Below, in pieces: positions 8,066 to 16,283 of a stretch of 44,810 bases of DNA (the stretch's first letter is position 1; every line of letters starts with the position of its first letter). Position numbers and translations under genes: made by a program. The DNA lies in contig NZ_AUAT01000020.1 of the NCBI RefSeq assembly GCF_000428865.1, forward strand, positions 1 through 44,810, written 5' to 3'. Source of the stretch: Eremococcus coleocola DSM 15696. GTDB lineage: Bacteria; Bacillota; Bacilli; Lactobacillales; Aerococcaceae. The notes below the pieces were generated by a model. That model had not been told where the DNA came from, did no database searches, and saw only the letters and a list, made by a program, of their open reading frames with translations.

Positions 8066-9631
8066 ATGGAAACGCAAACACCAGTTATTGAAATGTGCAA
8101 TATCTCTAAGCGATTTGGAGATTTTTACGCCAACAAAAATATTAACTTGGAATTGCGCAAGGGTGAAATTCATGCCTTGTTAGGTGAAAATGGGGCAGGA
8201 AAATCGACCTTAATGAATATATTATCCGGCTTATTAGAACCGAGCGAAGGTGAAATACTGATTAATGGGAAAGCTGTGACGATTGACTCTCCTAGTAAAG
8301 CAGAAAAATTAGGAATCGGGATGGTTCATCAACATTTTATGTTAATTGATGCCTTTACTGTTTTAGAAAATATTATTTTAGGGGATGAACCAATCTCTGG
8401 TCTTACTTTGAATCAAAATGAGGCTTTGGAAAAAATTAATGAGTTATCAGACCAATATGGTTTGCGGATTGAACCTAAATCCCGAGTGGAATCTATCTCA
8501 GTTGGGATGCAACAACGGGTCGAAATCTTAAAAATATTATATCGGGAAGCTGATATTTTAATTTTTGATGAACCGACGGCATCCTTAACACCCCAAGAGA
8601 TTGAAGATTTAGTGGTGACCTTGAGGGCTCTGGCTAAAGAAGGTAAGTCCATTATCATTATTACCCATAAATTAGATGAAATTAAGGCGGTAGCAGATCG
8701 GTGTACGGTCATTCGTCGGGGGGAATCAATTGATACAGTTGATGTTGCAACCACGACTGCGAGTGATTTAGCAGATATGATGGTCGGCCGTTCTGTATCC
8801 TTCAAGACAGAAAAAGCACCGGCGCAACCTAAAGATACTATCCTAAGTATCAATGATTTGGTTGTAAAAGATGAGCGTGGTATTGAAAAAGTGAAACACC
8901 TTTCTTTTGAAGTAAGAGCAGGTGAAATTGTTGGGATTGCTGGGATAGATGGCAATGGCCAGACAGAGTTAATTCTAACCTTGAACGGTTTAATGAAGGC
9001 TGATTCGGGTACGGTGACTTATAAAGGTGAAGATATTACCGGTTTTTCACCACGAAAGCTATACGAAGCAGGTATTTCACATATTCCGGAAGATCGGCAT
9101 AAGTATGGCCTTATTTTAGATTTTCCTTTGGACCAAAATTTCTCTTTAAAACAATATTATAAATCACCTTATTCAAAGGCCGGTTTTATGAATGATAAGG
9201 TTATTTATGATAATGCGGTTCAATTAATTGATCGTTTTGATGTACGGACAAGTTCACCACAAGCTTCAGCACGGTCTTTATCAGGTGGAAACCAACAAAA
9301 AGCAATTATTGCTCGGGAAGTAGCAGCAAATCCAGACTTTTTATTTGCAGCCAATCCGACCCGGGGTCTTGATGTGGGTGCAATAGAGTATATTCATAAA
9401 TCTTTAATTGATGAACGTGATAAAGATAAAGGTATTTTATTGATGAGTTTTGAATTAGATGAAATTCTCAATTTATCGGATCGAATCTTAGTAATGTATG
9501 ATGGTAAAATAGTAGCAGATATTCCTGCGGGTGAAACCAATGAACAAGAATTAGGCTTAATGATGGCTGGAACCTCTTATGAACAAGTGCTAGTCCAACG
9601 TGAAGGGAGAGGAGTAGAAAATGGAAAATAA
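8066..9631 (+). CDS. nupO: Nucleoside ABC transporter, double ATPase subunit (NupO type)
   Basis: The 521-residue ATPase of a CUT2/BMP-type importer, with two fused ABC domains as in B. subtilis NupO. Domain 1 is complete: Walker A GENGAGKS at residues 40-47, signature SVGMQQRVEI and Walker B LIFDEPTASL. Domain 2 is degenerate, as is normal for this class: the P-loop position reads GIDGNGQTE, the signature LSGGNQQKAI is intact, and the Walker B region reads FLFAANPTRGLD without the acidic pair. Hydrolysis is therefore expected mainly at one site. It powers import of nucleosides delivered by the BMP proteins encoded upstream. Its end overlaps the first permease gene by 11 bases, which suggests translational coupling. 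Confidence 0.93.
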   Translation: METQTPVIEMCNISKRFGDFYANKNINLELRKGEIHALLGENGAGKSTLMNILSGLLEPSEGEILINGKAVTIDSPSKAEKLGIGMVHQHFMLIDAFTVLENIILGDEPISGLTLNQNEALEKINELSDQYGLRIEPKSRVESISVGMQQRVEILKILYREADILIFDEPTASLTPQEIEDLVVTLRALAKEGKSIIIITHKLDEIKAVADRCTVIRRGESIDTVDVATTTASDLADMMVGRSVSFKTEKAPAQPKDTILSINDLVVKDERGIEKVKHLSFEVRAGEIVGIAGIDGNGQTELILTLNGLMKADSGTVTYKGEDITGFSPRKLYEAGISHIPEDRHKYGLILDFPLDQNFSLKQYYKSPYSKAGFMNDKVIYDNAVQLIDRFDVRTSSPQASARSLSGGNQQKAIIAREVAANPDFLFAANPTRGLDVGAIEYIHKSLIDERDKDKGILLMSFELDEILNLSDRILVMYDGKIVADIPAGETNEQELGLMMAGTSYEQVLVQREGRGVENGK

Positions 9632-10712
9632 AAAAGTATCATTTTTAGTTCCGATTCTTTCGGTTGTAATTGGGTTACTTTTTGGAGCCCTGATTATGAT
9701 GGTTTTTAAATATAATCCTCTTGAGGGTTATGCTGCCCTAGTGAAAGGGGCTTTAGGGACACCGTTTTATATTGGACAAACCATTCGGGCCGCGACACCT
9801 TTAATTTTTACTGGTTTAGGATTTGCGGTAGCCTATACTGCTGGTTTCTTTAATATTGGTCTTTCTGGACAAGCTTTATGGGGTTGGATGATTTCAGTTT
9901 GGATTGGTTTATTAATGCCAGAAGCACCTAAATTGATTGTTTTACCACTTGCAATTATCGGTGGGGTCTTAGCAGGTGCTTTATGGGCAGCCATTGCTGG
10001 AGTTTTAAAGGCCTTCTTCAATACTTCAGAGGTTATTGTAACCATTATGTTAAACTACATTTCTGTCTATTCAGTTGATTATATTATTCGTAATGTATTA
10101 ACTGATCGAGCTGACCGGACGCCAGCCTTGGCTGAAAATGCCAGCTTAAAAGCACAATGGATGACGGACTTAACTCAGTTTTCAACCATTCATACAGGAA
10201 TATTCCTCGCTTTAATTTTCGGTATCATTGTTTATATTGTTATGAATAAAACCACGCTTGGTTTTGAATTAAAAGCGGTTGGTCTTAATAAACATGCTTC
10301 TAACTATGCGGGGATGAATGCTAAACGGAATATTATTATGGCTATGGTCTTATCAGGTGGCCTAGCTGGATTAGGTGGGGTAATGAATGGACTTGGCGAA
10401 TATGGTTATATTTTCTTAACCAATGGGGTAGCACCTTCAATTGGTTTTGATGGAATGGCGGTAGCCTTATTAGGGGCTTTAAACCCGCTAGGAACAATTT
10501 TTGCGGCCTTCTTATTTGGGGCTTTAAAGACAGGTGGAACGTCCATGCCATTACAAAGCGGAGTGCCATCAGAGGTTGTAGATATTGTTATTGCAAGTAT
10601 TATCTTCTTTGTTGGTTCATCTTATGTCATTACTTATTTCTTGGATAAACGTAAAAAAGCTCCAGTTGTGGGCAATCAAACCATCGTCGAACAAGGAGGG
10701 GAAAATAAATGA
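9621..10712 (+). CDS. nupP: Nucleoside ABC transporter permease (NupP type)
   Basis: A 363-residue polytopic membrane protein of the BPD_transp_2 family, forming half of the translocation pore of the nucleoside importer. Hydrophobic helices run through most of the chain. The stretch EVIVTIMLNYISV and the Gly-rich SGGLAGLGGVMNGLG block (the EAA-like coupling loop region) are typical of the family. The start ATG lies inside the end of the ATPase gene, with GAAGGGAGAGG upstream as ribosome binding site. The stop overlaps the next start as ATGA. It belongs to the same operon as the ATPase and the second permease. Confidence 0.92.
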   Translation: MENKKVSFLVPILSVVIGLLFGALIMMVFKYNPLEGYAALVKGALGTPFYIGQTIRAATPLIFTGLGFAVAYTAGFFNIGLSGQALWGWMISVWIGLLMPEAPKLIVLPLAIIGGVLAGALWAAIAGVLKAFFNTSEVIVTIMLNYISVYSVDYIIRNVLTDRADRTPALAENASLKAQWMTDLTQFSTIHTGIFLALIFGIIVYIVMNKTTLGFELKAVGLNKHASNYAGMNAKRNIIMAMVLSGGLAGLGGVMNGLGEYGYIFLTNGVAPSIGFDGMAVALLGALNPLGTIFAAFLFGALKTGGTSMPLQSGVPSEVVDIVIASIIFFVGSSYVITYFLDKRKKAPVVGNQTIVEQGGENK

Positions 10713-11662
10713 TTTCAACTATTTCTTTATTAGTTTCATCGACCTTAGTTTATTCCGCTCCTTTGATTTTCACTGCCCTCGGCGGGGTTTTCTCTGAACG
10801 ATCTGGTACGGTTAATGTGGGTCTGGAAGGAATCATGGTCATGGGAGCCTTCTCATCCATTGTTTTCAATCTTTTTTATTCAGCTGCTGGTCATCCTTAT
10901 GGCCACTGGTTGGGCCTTATCATAGCAGGTTTAGTTGGGGTCGCTTTTGCATCTATCCATGCCTTAGCTACTGTTTATCTTCGGGCCGATCATGTTATTT
11001 CTGGGACAGTCTTGAACTTAATCGCCCCATCTTTAGCTGTCTTTATAACTCGGGAACTTTTCGAAGGGAAGGGACAAACAGATTTTGTTTCACATAGTTT
11101 TGGTTACTATAATTTCCCAGTTCTATCTAAGATTCCTGTGATTGGTGAAATTTTCTTTACTTCGACTTCTGTACCAGCTTATTTAGCAATTGTCTTAGCG
11201 ATTATTTGTTATTTTATTCTGTTTAAAACTCGGTTTGGTTTACGGCTTCGTTCAGTCGGCGAACACCCTCAGGCAGCAGATACGTTAGGAATTAACGTTT
11301 ACCGGCTACGCTTTATTGGTATCCTTATATCCGGTTTCTTAGGTGGAATTGGAGGCGGCGTTTTAGCCCAATCTATTTCTTTAAACTTCTCTGCCTCAAC
11401 CATTGCTGGACAAGGGTTTATGGCGATGGCTGCCATGATATTTGGTAAATGGAATCCAATTGGAGCCATGGGAGCAGCCTTGTTCTTTGGTTTTGCACAG
11501 TCCTTATCTGTTATTGGTTCTCAGATTCCATTGATAGCGGGGATTCCTTCAGTTTATCTTCAAATTGCTCCTTATGTTGTAACAATTATTGTGCTAGTGA
11601 GTTTTGTTCGTCAATCTGCTGGACCTGCTGCCAACGGAACAACGTATATTAAAACTAAATAA
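10709..11662 (+). CDS. nupQ: Nucleoside ABC transporter permease (NupQ type)
   Basis: A 317-residue second permease of the nucleoside importer (BPD_transp_2 family). The N-terminal TALGGVFSERSGTVNVGLEG pattern and the internal RLRFIGILISGFLGGIGGG block are typical of NupQ/YufQ proteins. It is made of about eight to ten hydrophobic segments and has no signal peptide. It starts at ATG 10709 within the ATGA overlap, with the ribosome binding site AAGGAGGGG just upstream. It is the last gene of the transporter operon and is followed by a strong terminator. Confidence 0.92.
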   Translation: MISTISLLVSSTLVYSAPLIFTALGGVFSERSGTVNVGLEGIMVMGAFSSIVFNLFYSAAGHPYGHWLGLIIAGLVGVAFASIHALATVYLRADHVISGTVLNLIAPSLAVFITRELFEGKGQTDFVSHSFGYYNFPVLSKIPVIGEIFFTSTSVPAYLAIVLAIICYFILFKTRFGLRLRSVGEHPQAADTLGINVYRLRFIGILISGFLGGIGGGVLAQSISLNFSASTIAGQGFMAMAAMIFGKWNPIGAMGAALFFGFAQSLSVIGSQIPLIAGIPSVYLQIAPYVVTIIVLVSFVRQSAGPAANGTTYIKTK

Positions 11663-11689
11663 TCAATATATAATATATTTAATCGAAAG

Positions 11690-11732
11690 ACTAATGGAAT
11701 TGAGCACTTTGCTCAGTCCCATTAGTTTTTTT
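11690..11732 (+). terminator. Strong intrinsic terminator after nucleoside transporter operon
   Basis: ACTAATGG (11690-11697) pairs with CCATTAGT (11719-11726), and inside it TGAGCA pairs with TGCTCA (11701-11715). The stem is followed by a T run to 11732. Confidence 0.9.
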
Positions 11733-11823
11733 AGGTAAGTTATCGTTTAAGTTATTAAGTTCCATATTTCATAGGATTTTAAAATAAATTTCAAGCTCAA
11801 TGATGCTATGGTCTTGGCACTTG

Positions 11824-11832
11824 TGTTATAAT
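11824..11832 (+). promoter_or_regulatory. Extended -10 promoter for rodZ
   Basis: TGTTATAAT is identical to the ftsK extended -10. No convincing -35 is placed at 16-18 bases. The leader to the ATG at 11870 is about 31 bases. Confidence 0.6.
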
Positions 11833-11869
11833 AGTGGCTGAATATGTCTGTAGAAGAGGATGACTATAC

Positions 11870-12856
11870 ATGAATAACTTAGGGTCAAAGCTTAGAGATG
11901 CCCGTATTGAAAAGGGTTATACCCTTAATACCTTGCAACAATTAACCAAAATCCAAAAAAAGTATTTGCAAGCAATTGAAGAAGAAAATTATGATCAACT
12001 GCCGGGTGCATTTTATGTTCGAGCCTTCATCAAGCAATATGCTGATGTAATCGGACTAAATGGGGATGATTTAATTGAAGAATTTGAAGCGCAAGGTCAT
12101 GAGTTCGATGAGGATGAGCTTGATTTAGCTTTTCGTAGTCGAAAAGAAGAAACTATTCCTAGTAGGAGTAGCTTGCACCACCATGAAGAGAAATCAAGTT
12201 TTGAAAAAGCCTTGTCGTATTTACCCTTAGCAATTTTAGTTCTATTAATTCTTTTTATTATGGTGACCTTGCTTATCGCAATAAATAAGGTGACTAAACC
12301 TGATTCTGTTGATGAATCATTGGCTTCAGTTTCACAATCTGAAATTGTTAGTCCGGTTGAACCCGAATCAGCCGCTCAAGTTTCAGAGCAATCAAGTCAG
12401 GAGTCGGAAGAAGCCAACATTGAACTTGCAGAGAATCAAATTAAAGTTGGAAATCAAGTCTTAAGCTTGGTATCTGAACCGGGATCAAATCCAGTTTATG
12501 AGTTTGATGGGTCAAGTAAGGATTATAAAATCACAGTAAAAGCCCTTAATTTTGTATGGGTTGGCGTTTTTGAAGACGGTGGAATTGTGGTTGACCAAAC
12601 TTTAAGTACAGACGAAAGCTTAGATTACTCAATGCCAGAGAATGTTAAACAGGCAGTGATTAACTTAGGCTATCCTGAAGGAGCTACGATTGAGGTTAAT
12701 GGTACTCAAATAGATCTACCAGAAGATTCTTACAATGATACAATTACTTTCGTGACTAAAGATGCCAGTGCTAGCCCAGAACAAACCAGTGAGAGTCCTT
12801 TAGCAAGTGAGGGTCAAGATGAATCACTAACTCCTGATACTCAAACGGAGGAATAA
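11870..12856 (+). CDS. rodZ: RodZ-like helix-turn-helix membrane protein
   Basis: A 328-residue bitopic membrane protein of the RodZ/YmfM family, which links MreB filaments to the cell-wall elongation machinery. Residues 1-70 form an Xre-like helix-turn-helix (LGSKLRDARIEKGYTLNTLQ, then LPGAFYVRAFIKQYA). This region in RodZ binds MreB rather than DNA. A single membrane helix spans about 116-139. A Ser/Glu-rich linker follows, then an extracellular DUF4115 beta domain at about 190-290. It sits immediately upstream of pgsA, 1 base apart, as in many Firmicutes. Whether the organism is rod-shaped cannot be inferred, since cocci of this order also carry the gene. Confidence 0.88.
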   Translation: MNNLGSKLRDARIEKGYTLNTLQQLTKIQKKYLQAIEEENYDQLPGAFYVRAFIKQYADVIGLNGDDLIEEFEAQGHEFDEDELDLAFRSRKEETIPSRSSLHHHEEKSSFEKALSYLPLAILVLLILFIMVTLLIAINKVTKPDSVDESLASVSQSEIVSPVEPESAAQVSEQSSQESEEANIELAENQIKVGNQVLSLVSEPGSNPVYEFDGSSKDYKITVKALNFVWVGVFEDGGIVVDQTLSTDESLDYSMPENVKQAVINLGYPEGATIEVNGTQIDLPEDSYNDTITFVTKDASASPEQTSESPLASEGQDESLTPDTQTEE

Positions 12857-12857
12857 A

Positions 12858-13439
12858 ATGAACATTGCTAATAAATTAACCTTATTTCGGATATGTATGA
12901 TACCTGTGTTTATAGGATTATTATATTGGCCTACTAGTATGCATTCAGTTGAAGTGTTAGGTGCTTCGATACCGACTAACCAATTACTCGCTGCAATTGT
13001 TTTTGCGGTAGCTTCATTTACAGATTTTTTAGATGGGTTTCTAGCACGCAAATACAATTTGGTGACGGTATTCGGTGAATTCTTTGATCCGATGGCGGAT
13101 AAATTATTAGTTTTATCTGCTTTCATTTTATTAGTGGCTATGGGCAAAGTACCAGCTTGGGTAGCTATTATTATTATCTCGCGGGAGCTTTTGGTCACCG
13201 GCTTACGGGTACTTTTAGCTAAATATCAAGGGTCAGTGATGGCTGCTGCCTTACCTGGCAAAATAAAAACTTTTTCTCAGATGTTTGCGATCTTGTTCTT
13301 CTTGTTAGAAGATGCTGGGTTTGTCTTGGTTTCTATCCCTATCGCGACCCTCTTGCTGTATATTTGTTTATTTTTTACTGTTTATTCAGGTATTGATTAT
13401 TTTTATCATGCTCGCCATATTTTTGGAGCTGCCATGTAG
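12858..13439 (+). CDS. pgsA: CDP-diacylglycerol-glycerol-3-phosphate 3-phosphatidyltransferase
   Basis: Makes phosphatidylglycerol phosphate from CDP-diacylglycerol and glycerol 3-phosphate, the committed step to phosphatidylglycerol and cardiolipin. The 193-residue membrane protein carries the complete CDP-alcohol phosphotransferase motif D-x2-DG-x2-AR-x8-G-x3-D-x3-D, with Asp56, Asp59-Gly60, Ala63-Arg64, Gly73, Asp77 and Asp81. About five to six hydrophobic helices are visible. Ribosome binding site GGAGGA lies inside the end of rodZ, so the two genes are cotranscribed and likely coupled. A terminator follows. Confidence 0.95.
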   Translation: MNIANKLTLFRICMIPVFIGLLYWPTSMHSVEVLGASIPTNQLLAAIVFAVASFTDFLDGFLARKYNLVTVFGEFFDPMADKLLVLSAFILLVAMGKVPAWVAIIIISRELLVTGLRVLLAKYQGSVMAAALPGKIKTFSQMFAILFFLLEDAGFVLVSIPIATLLLYICLFFTVYSGIDYFYHARHIFGAAM

Positions 13440-13450
13440 TCATTTTTCTT

Positions 13451-13488
13451 GTTGGTTGGAGTCTGCGAGACAAAGACCAACTTTTTTT
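13451..13488 (+). terminator. Intrinsic terminator after pgsA
   Basis: GTTGGT (13451-13456) pairs with ACCAAC (13476-13481), with inner GTCT/AGAC pairing around GCG, followed by seven T. Confidence 0.78.
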
Positions 13489-13542
13489 ATTTTTCAAGGA
13501 AATTACCTTAAATGGTGTATTTGTATAGGGAGGTCCAAAGCC

Positions 13543-14796
13543 ATGAAGGCTGAGATTATTGCAGTAGGAACAGAATTATTAACGGGTTATGTTGTCAATA
13601 CTAATGGTGCTTGGTTGGCGCAAGTCCTGATGGATATTGGGATTGCTACGTATTATCAAGAGACAGTGGGTGATAATGCACAAAGGATGAAGGATACTTT
13701 AAGTTTAGCTTCAAGTCGGTCCGACTTAATTATCATGATGGGAGGCCTAGGACCTACCCGTGATGATATTAGTAAAGAAGTTATGGCTGATTTCTTACAA
13801 GCAGAGCTAAAAGTTGATGCAAATCAATTAAGTCGAATTGAAGATTATTTTGAACGGGGACATCGAAAAGTTTCAAAACATGATTACCAACAAGCTTGGT
13901 ATATTGAAGGAGGACAAGCTTTACCTAATGATGTTGGGTTAGCCTTAGGTTCATTCTATGAAACGGAGAATAATCAAATTTTTGTTTTATTACCAGGACC
14001 TCCCTTTGAAATGAAAGCCATGGTGACACAATACTTAATTCCATTACTTCAAGCTAAGCACGCTGAAAATCATGGGCAGGTCTTTGATTCAGATTATTTG
14101 AATTTTTTTGGGATCGGCGAAGCATCCTTAGCTGATGCAATAGATGATATCGTCATGGATCAAAGTAATCCAACCATTGCCATGTATTCAAAACCTAAAT
14201 TGGTCACTGTTAGACTAACGGCTGCGGCAGAAACGCTTGAAGAGGCTCAAGCTTTGAATCAAAAAGTTCAAGACCAGATTTTAGATCGCTTAAACCCTTA
14301 TTTTATTGGCCAAGGACAAGACTACAGTTTAGCTCAAAATGTGGTGGATCAATTAAAAAAACATAAGCAAAGCCTAGCAGTAGCAGAATCATTGACGGGT
14401 GGTTTAATTGCTGAAACTTTAACTCAAATTCCTGGAGCTAGCCAAGTCATTAAAGGAGCCTTTGTGGTTTATCAAGTCGAAGCCAAAGAAAATATTCTAG
14501 GTATTGACGCCGAAACCATTACTCAATATACAGTTTACAGCCATGAATTAGTCAAAGATATGGCACTTAAATCTTTGCAAAAATGTGTAAGTGACCTAGC
14601 AATTGCCGTATCAGGAGTGGCTGGCCCGGGACCAGATCAAGGAGTTGAAGCGGGGACCGTATATTTAGCAATTGCTGATGGCAAAGGCTATTTAGAATCT
14701 AAGTGTATTCATATTGATCATAAGCCTCGTCAAACAGTTAGAGAAATCACATGTTTGGAGGCCTTAAATTTAGTCAGGGAATATTACACTAAATAG
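13543..14796 (+). CDS. cinA: CinA: competence/damage-inducible protein, nicotinamide-nucleotide amidase
   Basis: A 417-residue CinA. The N-terminal MoCF-like domain (MKAEIIAVGTELLTGYVVNT; GGLGPTRDDISK) belongs to the family with ADP-ribose pyrophosphatase activity. The C-terminal domain (from about 275) is the NMN deamidase that recycles nicotinamide mononucleotide, with the nucleophilic Ser283 in AESLTGGL and the later block VSGVAGPGPDQG. The start ATG 13543 follows GGGAGGT. The open frame extends further upstream, but that part overlaps the pgsA terminator and does not look like CinA. It lies directly upstream of recA, a conserved pairing linked to competence in streptococci. Here recA has its own SOS-type promoter, whose operator overlaps the cinA stop codon. 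Confidence 0.94.
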   Translation: MKAEIIAVGTELLTGYVVNTNGAWLAQVLMDIGIATYYQETVGDNAQRMKDTLSLASSRSDLIIMMGGLGPTRDDISKEVMADFLQAELKVDANQLSRIEDYFERGHRKVSKHDYQQAWYIEGGQALPNDVGLALGSFYETENNQIFVLLPGPPFEMKAMVTQYLIPLLQAKHAENHGQVFDSDYLNFFGIGEASLADAIDDIVMDQSNPTIAMYSKPKLVTVRLTAAAETLEEAQALNQKVQDQILDRLNPYFIGQGQDYSLAQNVVDQLKKHKQSLAVAESLTGGLIAETLTQIPGASQVIKGAFVVYQVEAKENILGIDAETITQYTVYSHELVKDMALKSLQKCVSDLAIAVSGVAGPGPDQGVEAGTVYLAIADGKGYLESKCIHIDHKPRQTVREITCLEALNLVREYYTK

Positions 14797-14808
14797 AACA
14801 AACGTTCG
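14795..14808 (+). promoter_or_regulatory. LexA (DinR-type) SOS box upstream of recA
   Basis: AGAACAAACGTTCG fits the Gram-positive LexA consensus CGAAC-N4-GTTCG with only the first base different. The inner GAAC-AAAC-GTTC is intact. It lies 8 bases upstream of the recA -35 and overlaps the cinA stop codon. LexA would repress recA until DNA damage. Confidence 0.7.
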
Positions 14809-14816
14809 CTTTTCCC

Positions 14817-14845
14817 TTGCTATTCTTTCAATGATTGTATATTAT
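14817..14845 (+). promoter_or_regulatory. Promoter for recA
   Basis: TTGCTA (14817-14822), 17 bases, TATTAT (14840-14845). It sits just downstream of the LexA-type box and about 30 bases before the recA ATG. Confidence 0.6.
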
Positions 14846-14874
14846 ATTAATGTAAGAGTGAATGGAGGACTTAA

Positions 14875-15915
14875 ATGGTTAATACAGAACGACAAAAAGC
14901 TTTAGACTTAGCCCTTAAAAATATCGAGAAAAACTTCGGTAAAGGGGCTATTATGAAATTAGGCGAAAAAACTGATACAAAGATTTCAACGATTCCAACT
15001 GGCTCCTTAGCCCTTGACGTGGCTTTAGGTATCGGCGGATATCCGCGGGGCCGGATTATCGAATGTTATGGACCAGAATCATCTGGTAAGACAACTGTGG
15101 CCCTACATGCTATTGCAGAAGTACAAAAACAAGGGGGTACCGCTGCCTTTATTGATGCTGAGCATGCTTTAGATCCTGATTATGCTGCCAACTTAGGTGT
15201 TGATGTGGATGAGTTATTGCTATCACAACCAGATACAGGAGAACAAGGTTTAGAAATTGCGGATGCCTTAGTAGCTTCTGGTGCGGTTGATATTATTGTG
15301 GTTGATTCAGTGGCCGCTTTAGTACCTCGAGCTGAAATTGAAGGAGATATGGGGGATGCCCATGTTGGCTTACAAGCTCGGCTAATGTCACAAGCCTTAC
15401 GTAAATTATCCGGCTCTGTGAATAAAACCAAAACAATTTGTTTCTTTATTAACCAAATCCGTGAAAAAGTAGGGATTATGTTTGGTAATCCTGAAACGAC
15501 CCCAGGTGGTCGTGCCCTTAAATTCTACTCCACCATTCGGTTAGAAGTTAGACGTGCTGAAACCATCAAAAATAGTGGGGAGATGATAGGTAACCGGACC
15601 CGGATTAAAGTGGTAAAAAATAAAGTTGCTCCTCCTTTTAAAGAGGCCATGGTTGATATTATGTATGGTCAAGGTATCTCTCAAGAGGGAGAGCTTGTTG
15701 ATATGGCTGCTGATTTAGATATTATCAATAAAGCAGGGTCTTGGTATTCATATGGTGACGAACGGATCGGCCAAGGTCGTGAGAATGCAAAACAGTTTTT
15801 AATTGATAATCCAGCAGTTCGTGAGGAAATAAATAGTAAAGTTAGGGCTCATTATAATATTGGACCTAAAAATTCAGAAACTGCTGAAAGTGAATCGACT
15901 GAATTAGACTTATAA
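14875..15915 (+). CDS. recA: Recombinase RecA
   Basis: The strand-exchange ATPase of homologous recombination and the co-protease that triggers LexA self-cleavage. It has 346 residues, the usual size. Walker [10 protein letters not shown] is at 66-74. The conserved blocks [32 protein letters not shown] (Walker B and loop 1) and [19 protein letters not shown] (loop 2) are intact. The C-terminal tail is short and acidic, as usual. ATG 14875 follows GGAGGA. It is regulated by its own promoter with a LexA-type box. It is followed by a long non-coding gap before rny. Confidence 0.98.
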   Translation: MVNTERQKALDLALKNIEKNFGKGAIMKLGEKTDTKISTIPTGSLALDVALGIGGYPRGRIIECYGPESSGKTTVALHAIAEVQKQGGTAAFIDAEHALDPDYAANLGVDVDELLLSQPDTGEQGLEIADALVASGAVDIIVVDSVAALVPRAEIEGDMGDAHVGLQARLMSQALRKLSGSVNKTKTICFFINQIREKVGIMFGNPETTPGGRALKFYSTIRLEVRRAETIKNSGEMIGNRTRIKVVKNKVAPPFKEAMVDIMYGQGISQEGELVDMAADLDIINKAGSWYSYGDERIGQGRENAKQFLIDNPAVREEINSKVRAHYNIGPKNSETAESESTELDL

Positions 15916-15962
15916 TAAGACTAATTTAGTAAAAGTATAAGAAGAATCACCTGATGATAATA

Positions 15963-16064
15963 AAACAAAAAAGCCTAGTATGTTACTTTTATTTCCTTTA
16001 AAATTTTGCTGGTAAGCTAACTTTGGAGGATTTACACTTAAAGATATACTAGGCTTTTTTGTTT
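15963..16064 (+). terminator. Large stem-loop with U tract after recA (19-bp perfect arms)
   Basis: AAACAAAAAAGCCTAGTAT (15963-15981) is perfectly complementary to 16046-16064. The right arm contains GGCTTTTTTG, so the hairpin can stop transcription in the plus direction. By symmetry the left arm can do the same on the minus strand. The 64-base loop is far longer than in an ordinary terminator. It contains a further CTTTAA/TTAAAG pairing. It may be a small structured RNA or a miniature mobile repeat as well as the recA terminator. Confidence 0.6.
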
Positions 16065-16181
16065 ACTTAAGTATTCGTAGACCCTCCAATAAAAATAGAG
16101 GGATTTATCCAGCTAAAATATTGTTATAAATAGTAGAAGATTTATCTTTATTATTTTTATGAGTCCATAATTAAAGTATGA

Positions 16182-16210
16182 TTGACTAATTAGTCAAAAA
16201 AACTTATTAT
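16182..16210 (+). promoter_or_regulatory. rny promoter with palindromic operator-like -35
   Basis: TTGACT (16182-16187), 17 bases, TATTAT (16205-16210). The -35 is the left half of the perfect palindrome TTGACTAATTAGTCAA (16182-16197). This resembles the binding site of a dimeric repressor. The leader to the rny start is about 65 bases. Confidence 0.6.
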
Positions 16211-16283
16211 TATACTTGTGTAGAAATACATGCTGAACATATTTTTAATTTCCATTATTAAAATTAGATACGGAGGTGACACT

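Larger units (their letters stand above)
15916..16283 (+). other. 368-base non-coding gap between recA and rny
   Basis: No convincing gene is present on either strand. The gap holds a 19-bp perfect inverted repeat enclosing 64 bases (15963-16064), a weak CCCTC/GAGGG hairpin (16082-16102), an AT-rich stretch, a 16-bp palindrome over a promoter -35 (16182-16197), and the rny ribosome binding site GGAGGTGA (16272-16279). Confidence 0.7.

Noticed and set aside
13312-13542. Upstream extension of the cinA frame
   Set aside because: It overlaps pgsA and its terminator, and CinA proteins start at the MKAEIIAVGTE block, which has its own ribosome binding site.
16082-16102. CCCTC/GAGGG hairpin in the recA-rny gap
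   Set aside because: A 5-bp stem with an 11-base loop and no U tract. Too weak to call a terminator.
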